Shown here: piece after piece, positions 24,517 through 33,002 of the stretch
Position numbering within the stretch: position 1 is the first letter of the stretch
Layout: each line of letters opens with the position of its first letter
Virus record (IMG/VR): IMGVR_UViG_3300045051_000818
Location: 1-41,476 of that record
Direction: 5' to 3' (one strand)
Source of the DNA: a virus
Length of the DNA stretch: 41,476 nt
Program-made: the position numbers and the translations under genes
Notes under the pieces: generated by a model
Told to the model about the DNA's origin: nothing
Databases searched by the model: none
The model's input: only the letters and a program-made list of their open reading frames with translations

Positions 24517-25142
24517 GGTGTATACTCCCACCAACTAGACTCCCAATTAGTATCCTGACTTGCACAGTAGAGCATTTTTAATGGTAAAGTCCCGTTTTTA
24601 TGTCTTCTAACTATCTCGTTTGTTTCGTCAAATACTCCATCTTTTTTTAAATTAAACCCATCTATTAGGGGTATGTCGTGAATTTGCACTATTGCTCCAG
24701 GAATACATTTCTTAAGAAGAGTATCAAATAACCACTCGGTTGTTGGCCCATCGTGTGAGTTATCTACAAACAAGTATTCTATATTGTCTGGGATATCTTT
24801 TGCTTTAAGAATATCTCCTCCTAGAATAACAGCCTTATCTTTCAATAACCTTTTTAAATTGCTTTGTGCAACCTCTCTTAATCCATCATCTTTCTCGTAA
24901 CTTTTGAAATTATATTTTCCACCATTCTTTTCTAAAGCTTGTACAATATCGTAGGTACACCTTCCGGTGCGTGATCCGAATTCTACTATTACCTTGGGTT
25001 TGAGTTCACGTACGACAGAGTAATTAACAGCAGCACTATAATCATCATATTGAGATTCCCACATGGCTGCTATCTCTAATCCATCAGTCGCCTGTATTTC
25101 ATCTTTGTATTTTTCAAACAATTCTTTAGGATTTATTTTCAT
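24513..25142 (-). CDS. Class I SAM-dependent methyltransferase (209 aa)
   Basis: Starts at ATG 25142. VIVEFGSRTGRCTYDIVQAL is the SAM-binding motif I (E/DxGxxxG form), and LFVDNSHDGPTTEWLFDTLL then IVQIHDIPLIDGF are motifs of the Methyltransf_24 group. It acts on a small sugar or acyl substrate, or on a lipid-linked sugar; the substrate is unknown. It overlaps neighbours by 4 bases on each side. Confidence 0.7.
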   Translation of the reverse strand: MKINPKELFEKYKDEIQATDGLEIAAMWESQYDDYSAAVNYSVVRELKPKVIVEFGSRTGRCTYDIVQALEKNGGKYNFKSYEKDDGLREVAQSNLKRLLKDKAVILGGDILKAKDIPDNIEYLFVDNSHDGPTTEWLFDTLLKKCIPGAIVQIHDIPLIDGFNLKKDGVFDETNEIVRRHKNGTLPLKMLYCASQDTNWESSWWEYTP

Positions 25143-25492
25143 GGGAATGGAACAATACACTTGCCTTTATATCCGTTTTCTTTTAGTTTTTCCATTATTG
25201 GTTTTGCAAAATTCCAAGCTAATATCAATACATAATCAGGTTTATTTTTATATAACTCTTCAGATGAGACTATCGGGATGTGATTCCCGGGCATATATCT
25301 ACCAATTTTCAGAGGTGAATCATCAACAACAAAATCGATTACACTAGCTCCTATTCCAAAATAGTGAAGAAAAGTTGTAGCTTTTGCCGGAGCTCCATAT
25401 GCAGCAATCGTCTTACCTTCTCTTTTGATTTTACACAAGGTAGATATTAGTTTACTTTTATTTAAAAAGATTTTATTTTGAAAGTTTTGCAT
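25139..25492 (-). CDS. C-methyltransferase C-terminal domain, separate ORF (117 aa)
   Basis: This matches the C-terminal domain of sugar C-methyltransferases (NovU/TylCIII type): GKTIAAYGAPAKATTFLHYF, VVDDSPLKIGRYMPG, HIPIVS and PDYVLILAWNFAKPIM. The usual order is zinc-binding domain, SAM domain, then this domain in one protein. Here it starts at an ATG 20 bases before the stop of the SAM-domain gene, in the +1 frame. Part of the usual linker seems missing. It could be an independent subunit or the product of an indel. Confidence 0.65.
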   Translation of the reverse strand: MQNFQNKIFLNKSKLISTLCKIKREGKTIAAYGAPAKATTFLHYFGIGASVIDFVVDDSPLKIGRYMPGNHIPIVSSEELYKNKPDYVLILAWNFAKPIMEKLKENGYKGKCIVPFP

Positions 25493-26237
25493 ATACTCTT
25501 AATGAACCACCATGAACAGGTGTTCTTTCAACTTTGTCCACCAACATATTATGTAAATTAAAGAATGTTGTTAAAGATTTCTCATTCCAATAGTTTAAAT
25601 GTTCGTGATAAATCAAATCAAAAGAACCTTTCCGAAGCATAATATCAAGATCAGGTACCTCTACAACAAATCCTCCTTTGGAATTAAGCATTATTTTAAC
25701 TCCACTTATTACTTCTTCTAGATCATCTATGTGTGCAAACACATTCGTTGCAGTAATTAAATCTGCCTGTCCATACTCCTTCACGATTAAATTAGATATT
25801 CTTGTGTCAAAAAACTCTGGTATCGTAGGTATCCCCTCTTCTGTTGCTTTCTTTGCTATTTCAACAGCCGGATCAACCCCTAATACCCGTATTCCACGGT
25901 CTTTAAAAGGTTTAAGAAGTATTCCATCATTACTTCCTATGTCAATTATAAAGTTAGGATTAACTGTGTTTGCAAAATTAATAAAATGATCACGGAATAC
26001 CTTGGAAGTAGAAGACACATATAGGTAATTTTCAAACATTACTCTAGGATCAATAACGTGAGATAGTTGCAGATTTCCACATCCCACACACTTATTAACA
26101 ATAAGTGGATAGAATGTTTTAGGATTATTTAACTCTTCTTTTGTTAAGTAAGAATTAGCAAGTGGAGTCATCCCAAAATCCCATAATTTTTCTAATTTAT
26201 CTCCTAAACAAACTCTACAGGTGTTTCTTGGTTTCAT
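25473..26237 (-). CDS. Sugar C-methyltransferase N-terminal and SAM domains (254 aa)
   Basis: The N-terminus is a zinc-binding Methyltransf_13-like domain: CRVC (8-11), then PLANSYLTKEEL, NKCVGCGNLQLSHVIDP. The SAM domain has FIIDIGSNDGILLKPF and GVDPAVEIAKKA, then TATNVFAHIDDLEEVI and GGFVVEVPDL. In full-length enzymes a C-terminal domain follows; here it is on a separate overlapping ORF in the +1 frame (25139-25492). It likely methylates a keto-sugar nucleotide. Confidence 0.75.
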   Translation of the reverse strand: MKPRNTCRVCLGDKLEKLWDFGMTPLANSYLTKEELNNPKTFYPLIVNKCVGCGNLQLSHVIDPRVMFENYLYVSSTSKVFRDHFINFANTVNPNFIIDIGSNDGILLKPFKDRGIRVLGVDPAVEIAKKATEEGIPTIPEFFDTRISNLIVKEYGQADLITATNVFAHIDDLEEVISGVKIMLNSKGGFVVEVPDLDIMLRKGSFDLIYHEHLNYWNEKSLTTFFNLHNMLVDKVERTPVHGGSLRVYAKLSK

Positions 26238-27175
26238 ATATTATTCATTACGTAGTCAGCCATTACTTCACATGTCTTTGTTTTAACCCAATCGTTCGCT
26301 CCCTTTGATATTTTATTATACGTTCCGTTCCCTTCTATTCTTTCTATTTTGTCCATTAACATCTTTGGATCATCCCAGAGGATGCAGTTTTCCATATCAA
26401 CTAACCCGAGAGGATGAGTTTCTTTTGGTTTGTCGTACCACGTTTTACCATCCCATTTCCAACCCTTTGTATATATACAAGGTACACACCAATTAGCTGC
26501 ATACTCCATAAACCTGGGAGTATCCCAACCACTCTTTTTCATTCCAAGTCCATATTTGGAAGCTGCCAAATCTGCATAATATTCTTCTTCTTTTATGAAT
26601 CTTTCTTTACTGCACTGTTCTTTAATCTGAGGAATCGTATATGCTTCATCTACTTGACAATATCTAGCAAACGTCTTAGTTTTTATTGGTTTCTCTGTCA
26701 ATATTTTTTCCTCCGGAATGGAAAGTCCAATTATCTTAATACCATTATATTTGAAAGGGTTCTCTCTTTTAAAATAAGTTCCCCAATGAAGTGCATCATA
26801 TACAGTTGGTTTGCCATCATCCGTGCCATCAAGAAATACCAATTTTTTCCCAGCAATCTTACAATTCTCAAAGAGAAGAAAAACAGTCCAATGTGAAAAT
26901 GGCTCTTGTTGCCTATATATGTCAGAGAAAACAATTACATCAAATTCGTTATTATCAACTCTTTCTTGCATATTTTCTCGATCTATTAAGATGTTGGGCA
27001 ATAGTCCCCACAAGGTAAACCCACCACCATAATCAACAATATTTTTTCCCCCTTCATACATCGATTCTTTCTTGGGAAAATCAATAACATCCGATCCATA
27101 CTTCATACGAAGACCATATAAAATACCATCAGATAAATAGTCCTCCATGTCTGTAGTTATATAAAGTATTTTCAT
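26234..27175 (-). CDS. Probable GT-B glycosyltransferase, CgeB-like (313 aa)
   Basis: Start ATG 27175 (KILYITTDMEDYLSDG). The protein has a first Rossmann-like half with FDVIVFSDIYRQQ, a middle KTKTFARYCQVDEAY, and a C-terminal part with KYGLGMKKSGWDTPRFMEYAA, which fits the CgeB/GT-B donor domain where a glutamate binds the nucleotide sugar. A Trp/Lys-rich loop is unusual. The gene overlaps neighbours on both sides by 4 bases. Donor unknown. Confidence 0.55.
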   Translation of the reverse strand: MKILYITTDMEDYLSDGILYGLRMKYGSDVIDFPKKESMYEGGKNIVDYGGGFTLWGLLPNILIDRENMQERVDNNEFDVIVFSDIYRQQEPFSHWTVFLLFENCKIAGKKLVFLDGTDDGKPTVYDALHWGTYFKRENPFKYNGIKIIGLSIPEEKILTEKPIKTKTFARYCQVDEAYTIPQIKEQCSKERFIKEEEYYADLAASKYGLGMKKSGWDTPRFMEYAANWCVPCIYTKGWKWDGKTWYDKPKETHPLGLVDMENCILWDDPKMLMDKIERIEGNGTYNKISKGANDWVKTKTCEVMADYVMNNI

Positions 27176-28152
27176 TTCTTCCAATTAGCTGGCATTTTGT
27201 CACTTGGAATTTCAATATCTGTATAAATAAGTTCCTGTGGACCAATACTTTTTGCATATTCCCAAGTCCTTTTTAATCCCTCTTCTAAAGTAACCGTTGT
27301 CTTGTATTCCAGTAGTTTCTTTGCTTTGCTGTGATTTTCAAGAGAAATTTTCACCTCTTGAGGACGATCTGGTAAATGGAGTGGGGGTAATTTACCTCCT
27401 GTAACCTTTTGCAGTGCGTCAGAAAGCTCTGTAAGCGAGTAAGACTCGTCTGCTCCTATATTAAATATTTCATTGGCTACAAACAAACATTTATATAATC
27501 CATCAACTAAATCGTCAATGTAGGTGTAGGCTCTCTTTTGACCTCCAGATCCATAGATTACATATTGTTTATTTTTCATTAAAGCGTTCATCCAAAGTGC
27601 TATCACATTTCTATAGGGAGTAATGAATGATTGTTTTGGTCCATATACATTATGGGGGCGTGTGATTACGTACTGAAAGTCATGAACATTTGAAAGTATT
27701 TGAAGTGTCTTTTCCATAGAATATTTAGCAAGAGCGTAAATGTCTTCTGGATGTAGTTCGTCTTCTTCGGAAAAAGGAGATTTTATATTTCCATACGCTG
27801 CAATAGAACTTGTCACAATAATTTTTTTCATTCCACAAGCAAGACCGGCAACCAAAGTATTAAGAAATGTATTATAGTTATTAGTAAATATCTCTATCGG
27901 ATTAAACTGTGCTTTTGATTCGGCAGCATGCGAAGCCAGGTGGTATATGATTTCTGGTTTTATCTCGGCTAATGCTTTATTCGTAAAGTCTTTGTCTCTT
28001 AGATCACCAATAGAGTAAATACATTTATCGTTTCTATTGTTTAGTCCCTCAGATAAATCGTCAATGCCATATACTTCATGACCCTCCTTGATAAGTTTAT
28101 CTACTAAATGACTTCCTATAAATCCGCAGGCGCCAGTGATTAAAATTTTCAT
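27172..28152 (-). CDS. NAD-dependent sugar epimerase/dehydratase (326 aa)
   Basis: A short-chain extended-type enzyme: GACGFIGSH (7-15) binds NAD, YGIDDLS follows the second strand, VTSSIAAYG supplies the catalytic serine, and YALAKYSMEK the Tyr-x3-Lys pair. RPHNVYGPKQ and YTYIDDLVDGLYKCL are typical of UDP-glucose 4-epimerase and related GDP/dTDP-sugar enzymes. Length fits the family. It should supply an epimerised or reduced sugar nucleotide for the neighbouring transferases. Exact substrate is not fixed by sequence. Confidence 0.85.
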   Translation of the reverse strand: MKILITGACGFIGSHLVDKLIKEGHEVYGIDDLSEGLNNRNDKCIYSIGDLRDKDFTNKALAEIKPEIIYHLASHAAESKAQFNPIEIFTNNYNTFLNTLVAGLACGMKKIIVTSSIAAYGNIKSPFSEEDELHPEDIYALAKYSMEKTLQILSNVHDFQYVITRPHNVYGPKQSFITPYRNVIALWMNALMKNKQYVIYGSGGQKRAYTYIDDLVDGLYKCLFVANEIFNIGADESYSLTELSDALQKVTGGKLPPLHLPDRPQEVKISLENHSKAKKLLEYKTTVTLEEGLKRTWEYAKSIGPQELIYTDIEIPSDKMPANWKK

Positions 28153-28808
28153 ACAATGAAATGGCCGAATCCAGTATGATGATTAGGATTAGTTGTCTCG
28201 CACTTATCATACGGGAGTGCTCGCCAAATATCCCAAAGACCATCCATACGAATATCATCAAGAACTACAACTGTACCTTTCTTGAAGAAGGGAGTGTATA
28301 AATCTAATTCCTTTTGTAAATGCTCTTTTGTATGAAGTGCATCTATAAACCAGATATCGGTCTTACTAAGATCAGGTCCTAATTCCATATCAAACGTGCC
28401 ATCAAACTTGGATCCAGACCAGTTTTTTCTCCACAAGTCAGGATCTGTGTCATCTCCCAAAACTTTTTCCACTTGTGGATAATCTCTATTCATCCACTTC
28501 CAAGCAATTGACTTATCTATATCTACTGAATAAAGCTTTGATTCTTTTGGTAGTTGGGATGCCATCATGATGGTGGAGATACCAGCAGCGGCCCCCAACT
28601 CCACTACTTGTTTAGGTTTGAGTACCCTCATTAGGCAAGCAAGCCACTGATAATATCTATTTGCATTTGGACCACGGTCATATATCTCATCCAGTTGACC
28701 GGACGCAATCAAAGAAAGTTGATTACCCAATTCTCCAATATCAAATATTTTAATATACTCACAAACTTTGGTATCAAGCTCGTTGGCGGTTAATGAATTT
28801 TTTTTCAT
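28149..28808 (-). CDS. Class I SAM methyltransferase (219 aa)
   Basis: The chosen ATG 28808 follows GAAGGGG at normal spacing. VVELGAAAGISTIMMASQLP is motif I, SVDIDKSIAWKWM motif II, GDDTDPDLW and DIWFIDALHTKEHLQKELD then VVVLDDIRMDG follow, as in sugar O-methyltransferases or Methyltransf_24 proteins. It overlaps the zinc mini-protein upstream and the epimerase downstream. Confidence 0.75.
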   Translation of the reverse strand: MKKNSLTANELDTKVCEYIKIFDIGELGNQLSLIASGQLDEIYDRGPNANRYYQWLACLMRVLKPKQVVELGAAAGISTIMMASQLPKESKLYSVDIDKSIAWKWMNRDYPQVEKVLGDDTDPDLWRKNWSGSKFDGTFDMELGPDLSKTDIWFIDALHTKEHLQKELDLYTPFFKKGTVVVLDDIRMDGLWDIWRALPYDKCETTNPNHHTGFGHFIV

Positions 28809-28947
28809 AATTGGCATCCCCTTCACACTTAGAAGAACAGTAGACAGTTGGTAAGTCTCCCCTCTTGTTTTTTGCAAATACTTTCATGGGTTTGCCACAA
28901 TATGAACAATATGCTTCAAACATCCCGTCTCTTATTACATTTGTCAT
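28774..28947 (-). CDS. Zinc-ribbon mini-protein in the glycan operon (57 aa)
   Basis: ATG 28947 overlaps the stop of the upstream GT/methyltransferase gene (ATGA). The product contains YCSYCGKPMKV and VYCSSKCEGD, a compact Cys4 zinc ribbon, with polar flanks. Its presence inside a sugar operon is odd; it may be a small accessory factor. It overlaps the next gene's start by about 35 bases in another frame. Confidence 0.55.
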   Translation of the reverse strand: MTNVIRDGMFEAYCSYCGKPMKVFAKNKRGDLPTVYCSSKCEGDANYEKKFINRQRA

Positions 28948-30266
28948 TTGTTTTTTACCTCCACTAACATACAATGTTCTTGATCTATGACGAATTGGAT
29001 TATTTCATAATCTACAAGTAAACTTTTTAACTCTTCCTCAGAATATAATCTTAAATGACCGCTGGGAAGAGAATCATCCCAATGCTTATGATTAGGCTCA
29101 TTTTTGTGTAGTTCAATTCCTAAGTGATCAGTGCGAGGAGTAGATAAATATAAACTCCCGCCATCGGCTACAAGACTCATGCAGTGGTCAATTCCCTTTT
29201 TTGGATCTGGTAGGTGTTCCAATACTTCCATAAGTACCACGGCATTATATTTGCCGGTTTGGTCAAACAGATCACCACAAATAAACTTGGCATTCAAATT
29301 AAGATCTTGTGCTCTACTGTTGGCTAAATCTACTGAAGGCTTATATAGATTAACTCCTATTGATTCAATTCCATTCTTTGCAGCGGTTAGACAAAGAACA
29401 CCGTCAGCACAACCAAGGTCAATCATAGTTTTAACACTTTTATTTTTAATAGATTTAAAGAACCAATCCCATCGTGGATAAATGTTTTCAGCTTGAGTCA
29501 TGTACTTTTCATCAATAGGGGTTTCTGGTAAATGTTCTGAATAGAACTTTTTATATTCCTCTGGTTCAAATGCATGACGGACTTTTGCATATACTTTTTC
29601 TTTCAATGGTGAATCTGTGTCTTTCACCAAATCCCATGCTTTCATTGGTTGGTTGTCGTCCATCAGTATGTCTATCTGTTTTTCAAGTGAAGGAGCTGAT
29701 TTAAATTCTTTGTCCCAATCACTTGCTACCTTACCCCAAGGAAATGTTTTACGTGCCCAGTCAATCATTTCCTGTCTTTGCTCTTCCGTTGGTGGATTTT
29801 TTAAAGTCTCTATTAGTTGTTTTGTGTATTCTTCTTTTACTTCAGGTTCATATATATCTCCTTCGACTTTAACGCCGTACTGTACTGTTTCTTTAAGTGC
29901 TGCCCAGTTAGTTACAACAGGCCATGCTCCGTATGCCTGGCTTCTCATGCCGGTTATACAACTGATCTCTCCGAAGTGGCATGGATACGCCCAGATACCT
30001 GCTTTCTCAAACTCTTTAATACAGGCTTCATGGCTAATACGTCCTAGCTCTGTAATACCAGGTTGAGTCATTAATCTTTGCATCTTTTCTTTCCAAGACA
30101 TCGATGCAGGATTTCCACTAAGCATTTTGTCAAAGAGATTCCACCCATAAAATATAACTAACTTAGCGTCTGGGACTTCTTTAATTACATCAGGCCATAT
30201 CTCCAATAGATGCTGGAGACCTCTATCGTAGCTAGAACCGTAAACTATTTGTTTTGTATTTCTCAT
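28944..30266 (-). CDS. GT4 C-terminal half fused to SAM methyltransferase (440 aa)
   Basis: The first 200 residues are the donor-binding half of a GT4 enzyme (VYGSSYDRGLQHLLEIWPDV, KLVIFYGWNLFDKML, TELGRISHEACIKEFEKAGI, PCHFGEISCIT). Only the C-terminal GT-B domain is here; the N-terminal half ends the upstream gene. The second half (about 230-440) is a class I methyltransferase with MIDLGCADGVLCLTAAKNG, ICGDLFDQTGKYNAVVLMEV and EHLPDP. The start overlaps the upstream stop by ATGA. The two ORFs thus look like one multi-domain polypeptide that has been split. Confidence 0.7.
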   Translation of the reverse strand: MRNTKQIVYGSSYDRGLQHLLEIWPDVIKEVPDAKLVIFYGWNLFDKMLSGNPASMSWKEKMQRLMTQPGITELGRISHEACIKEFEKAGIWAYPCHFGEISCITGMRSQAYGAWPVVTNWAALKETVQYGVKVEGDIYEPEVKEEYTKQLIETLKNPPTEEQRQEMIDWARKTFPWGKVASDWDKEFKSAPSLEKQIDILMDDNQPMKAWDLVKDTDSPLKEKVYAKVRHAFEPEEYKKFYSEHLPETPIDEKYMTQAENIYPRWDWFFKSIKNKSVKTMIDLGCADGVLCLTAAKNGIESIGVNLYKPSVDLANSRAQDLNLNAKFICGDLFDQTGKYNAVVLMEVLEHLPDPKKGIDHCMSLVADGGSLYLSTPRTDHLGIELHKNEPNHKHWDDSLPSGHLRLYSEEELKSLLVDYEIIQFVIDQEHCMLVEVKNK

Positions 30267-32011
30267 ATATTTAAACCATTACTACTTATCATCACTTTGT
30301 CATCAGGTACATTTGGTATTCCACTTCTGTGATACTTACTTAGTACAAATACTTTATCTATTTTTGCTAACCTCTCAGGAGTAAATTCAAGTTGATTCAA
30401 AAGATCATGGCACCAAAGATAACTCTTCTTTGATTTTATTGGTAAATCAAACATTCCAATTTGCCTCCAACTGATAATGATATTAAAGTTATCATTCCAG
30501 TTAATTTTGTAGTGAGGAATCCAGTTGACACCATCGTAAACTCCCTCGTCTTCCTGTGGATCACCAAACACTGTTACTTCCCAACCTAACTTTGCTAATT
30601 CTTTTGAAAGATAGATAACAGCTTCTTCACTTCCTCCAATTCCTTTTGCAATATTCTTTGGACTCCACTTTTCAAATCCTGGACCACAATAAATAACAAC
30701 TGATTTATTGCCCCAAGTGGTGGGTTTAATAAACTCATTTTTAAGATTAATTAATGTTGGTTCCCATTCAATCTCTTTCGGAATTGCGTTTATAATTGAT
30801 TGAAGTTTATCTATTTGTCCGGTGTTTTTAAGATGATATGCAAGTTTAATTATCCAGTGAGCCATATTGTTTCTATGTTTGACATCCATAACTCCCTCTA
30901 GCCTTTCCTTATTTATCTCGTTGGGCAGAAGTTCAAGAAGACCAATGGCTACTTTTTCGGCTTCGTCTAATTTTCCAGTATTTAAATATATATGGAAAAG
31001 AGCTTCTAATATCATTGATTTATAGTCGCGTGGTTGGGTAACAAGCGTCGTCTTCGGTATCTCCATGTTTCGGGCAATATCTATATAATGCATGGCGTTT
31101 TCCCACTGCTTTTCCATGACATACGTCAAAGCTTGTTGAACATAAATCGATATCCACCTGGGCCATTCGTGCTCTGCCTCAAGGAGTGCGTAATGAGCTT
31201 TTTTCATTTCCCCTTTGTCGCGGTGGATCATCGCCAAATATTCCCAAGCTTGGGAGCGTTCCTCTGGCCAACCAGACTTCCTAATATAGTCTTTAATGAG
31301 TTCGGCCGTAATTGAATCTAGACCTGGTCCCACTGAATCGTAGCAAAGCAAGGGATCTCGTGTATCAAAATAGGCTTTGGCCAAGTAATAAATAGGTCTA
31401 GGATCTGAGGAATCTTTAATGATTGCGTTTTCTAAGATCTCCACATTTCTATCTAATGAAGCTAACCTGTCTGCGCCTGTTGCCAAGTGCACTACATAGA
31501 AACTATCTACATCGGTTTTGCCACTTGGGACTTGTTCTATGAGTGTCTCATGAATTGGGGCAATCCACTTATACGTCCCATCATTTTTAATGAGACGCTC
31601 GCGTAAATGTTCAATTAAAATTTGTTTAATACGTCCCCTTTCGTCTTGCTCAACTGAATAGAGGTAACGTGCATAAATGGCTTTAATGTTTTTCTCATCG
31701 GCCATCTGGGCTGCAACTTTTAAGTTTTCCCCACCAACTAGGACATCGTCGGTATCCAACCAGAAAATCCAGTCATATTCTCTGGGGACTTTTGAAAAAC
31801 AGTAGTTACGGGCTTCAGAGAAATCTTTTGTCCAGGCAAACCAACTCCATTGAGCAGAGTATTTCTTACATAGTTTTTTAATTTTTACCTGTGGTTTTTT
31901 TGTGCCAGTAATAAAAACATTATCTACAAATGGAGCAACTGACTTAAGGCAACGGTCTAACTGTTTTACTTCTGTGTCATCTTTGACAATTAAAGCTGCT
32001 GCTATTTTCAT
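30263..32011 (-). CDS. GT2 + TPR + GT4 N-terminal half glycosyltransferase (582 aa)
   Basis: Start ATG 32011 (KIAAALIVKDDTEVKQLDRC). Domain order: GT2 with WIFWLDTDDVLVG near 90-100 and PIHETLIEQ; helical TPR-like repeats at about 195-410 (PIYYLAKAYFDTRD, AWEYLAMIHRDKGEM, ALTYVMEKQWENAMHYI); then the N-terminal half of a GT4 domain (VVIYCGPGFEKWSPKNIAKG, GGSEEAVIYLSKELAKLGWE). It ends SSNGLNI where a GT4 donor half should follow; that half begins the next ORF. It is the first gene after the L2 promoter/terminator module. It may build a multi-sugar chain. Confidence 0.75.
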   Translation of the reverse strand: MKIAAALIVKDDTEVKQLDRCLKSVAPFVDNVFITGTKKPQVKIKKLCKKYSAQWSWFAWTKDFSEARNYCFSKVPREYDWIFWLDTDDVLVGGENLKVAAQMADEKNIKAIYARYLYSVEQDERGRIKQILIEHLRERLIKNDGTYKWIAPIHETLIEQVPSGKTDVDSFYVVHLATGADRLASLDRNVEILENAIIKDSSDPRPIYYLAKAYFDTRDPLLCYDSVGPGLDSITAELIKDYIRKSGWPEERSQAWEYLAMIHRDKGEMKKAHYALLEAEHEWPRWISIYVQQALTYVMEKQWENAMHYIDIARNMEIPKTTLVTQPRDYKSMILEALFHIYLNTGKLDEAEKVAIGLLELLPNEINKERLEGVMDVKHRNNMAHWIIKLAYHLKNTGQIDKLQSIINAIPKEIEWEPTLINLKNEFIKPTTWGNKSVVIYCGPGFEKWSPKNIAKGIGGSEEAVIYLSKELAKLGWEVTVFGDPQEDEGVYDGVNWIPHYKINWNDNFNIIISWRQIGMFDLPIKSKKSYLWCHDLLNQLEFTPERLAKIDKVFVLSKYHRSGIPNVPDDKVMISSNGLNI

Positions 32012-32023
32012 TTTCAGTCCAAT

Positions 32024-32055
32024 AAAAAAGACGAGGCCCAATTAAGTTCCTCGTC
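32024..32055 (-). terminator. Attenuator-like terminator before the glycan block
   Basis: Minus strand: GACGAGG (32049-32055), a 12-base loop, CCTCGTC (32030-32036) and a T6 tract (32024-32029). The start codon of the GT gene is 13 bases downstream, and the promoter is upstream, so termination here would control the whole sugar block. Confidence 0.75.
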
Positions 32056-32085
32056 ATGAGGCTTTTAGCCCGTTCGATTAACTGT

Positions 32086-32100
32086 AGTATAACACACTAG
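32086..32100 (-). promoter_or_regulatory. Promoter with CTAGTGTGTTATACT core
   Basis: TATACT (32086-32091) within CTAGTGTGTTATACT, the same 13-base upstream context as the portal promoter (CTAGTGTGTTATAAT). It overlaps the stop of the 32097-32402 gene. An extended -10 (TGT) is present; no good -35 is seen. Confidence 0.55.
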
Positions 32101-32402
32101 GGACTGCCTGCAACGCTGGTGAAGAAGAGGAATTTATTTGAATTTATGTGACGAGTTGGGGTTAAGCCTTGTCCAGCCACGGCTTGTAACCACATATCGT
32201 TTAACCTCTGAGAGGTAACCCCAGTTAGGGTTTGAAGCCACTCTCTTTCCATCTGGGAAAGAGGTTTTTTAGAGCCCGTAATCCCTTTTGAGACATAATA
32301 AGCACGTTTGTGTTCATCCAAGGGAGCGTTAGCAGCCATTCCACTACGAGTTGCATACCAATCGTGTTCAGCTCCTGCGAGGGTTGTGTTTTGTATTGCC
32401 AT
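32097..32402 (-). CDS. Small structural protein (101 aa)
   Basis: The frame begins MAIQNTTLAGAEHDWYATRS, a start I associate from memory with small phage virion proteins. A polar central part has GSKKPLSQMEREWLQTL and the C-terminus is short and aromatic (KFLFFTSVAGSP). It overlaps the end of the 197-residue gene. Its stop overlaps the promoter of the glycan block. Role unknown. Confidence 0.5.
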   Translation of the reverse strand: MAIQNTTLAGAEHDWYATRSGMAANAPLDEHKRAYYVSKGITGSKKPLSQMEREWLQTLTGVTSQRLNDMWLQAVAGQGLTPTRHINSNKFLFFTSVAGSP

Positions 32403-32952
32403 TTTTTTCCTTCTTTTCTTCTTTCAACTCTGATAATAGCTTCTCGACGGCCTCTTTTACAACATCTTTTCGTTGTTGGGGGGCGTTTGGGATTGTAAAC
32501 CAAGTGTCCACTTTTTCCCCAACTTTACTAATCTTAATATTATTTGTAAATTTATCAACAAATTCTCGGTTCCACTGTTGGTAGGGAAAATATACTTTGA
32601 TAAGGCGCATCAGGCGAGGTGGAAGTGCTCCAAGATAGCGCATACCTTTTACTCCCTTCTCCTTTGAATAACCGTCTTTTCTGGCACGAGTAGCACGAAT
32701 TTCACGCATAGATTTTACATAATCACTCCACTCATTAGGCCAAGTCCTTGACCAAAACTCGAGTATCTTTGAGATTGCCATCCAGTCGTCGGAGGTCTCA
32801 ACCTTATCCCGACTCATGCCAATTTCTCTTTCCAGCCAATCAATTCCGTCAACCACTCGTCTGTTATATGCACGAAAAACTATCCTCTTCGAGGGATTTT
32901 TCATTTTCTCGTATGCGTATAACTCCAAATACGGATCTTTTGTTTGTATCAT
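32368..32952 (-). CDS. Hypothetical virion-region protein (194 aa)
   Basis: I prefer ATG 32952, 8 bases after AGGA, over ATG 32961. The product is charged and helical with WLEREIGMSRDKVE, WMAISKILEFWSRTWP, a basic RATRARKDG segment and a Lys/Glu-rich C-terminus. It directly follows the capsid gene, where head completion or minor capsid proteins occur. No family recognised. Confidence 0.45.
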   Translation of the reverse strand: MIQTKDPYLELYAYEKMKNPSKRIVFRAYNRRVVDGIDWLEREIGMSRDKVETSDDWMAISKILEFWSRTWPNEWSDYVKSMREIRATRARKDGYSKEKGVKGMRYLGALPPRLMRLIKVYFPYQQWNREFVDKFTNNIKISKVGEKVDTWFTIPNAPQQRKDVVKEAVEKLLSELKEEKKEKNGNTKHNPRRS

Positions 32953-32962
32953 TTTTGTCATC

Positions 32963-32986
32963 CTAGCCCGTGAGGGAACGGGCTAG
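32963..32986 (-). repeat. 9-bp hairpin between capsid and next gene
   Basis: CTAGCCCGT (32963-32971) pairs with ACGGGCTAG (32978-32986). No U-tract, so it is not a terminator; AGGA at its base serves as ribosome site for the downstream gene, so the hairpin may tune translation or mRNA decay after the capsid gene. Confidence 0.75.
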
Positions 32987-33002
32987 AGGACAAAGTTAGC
33001 GG

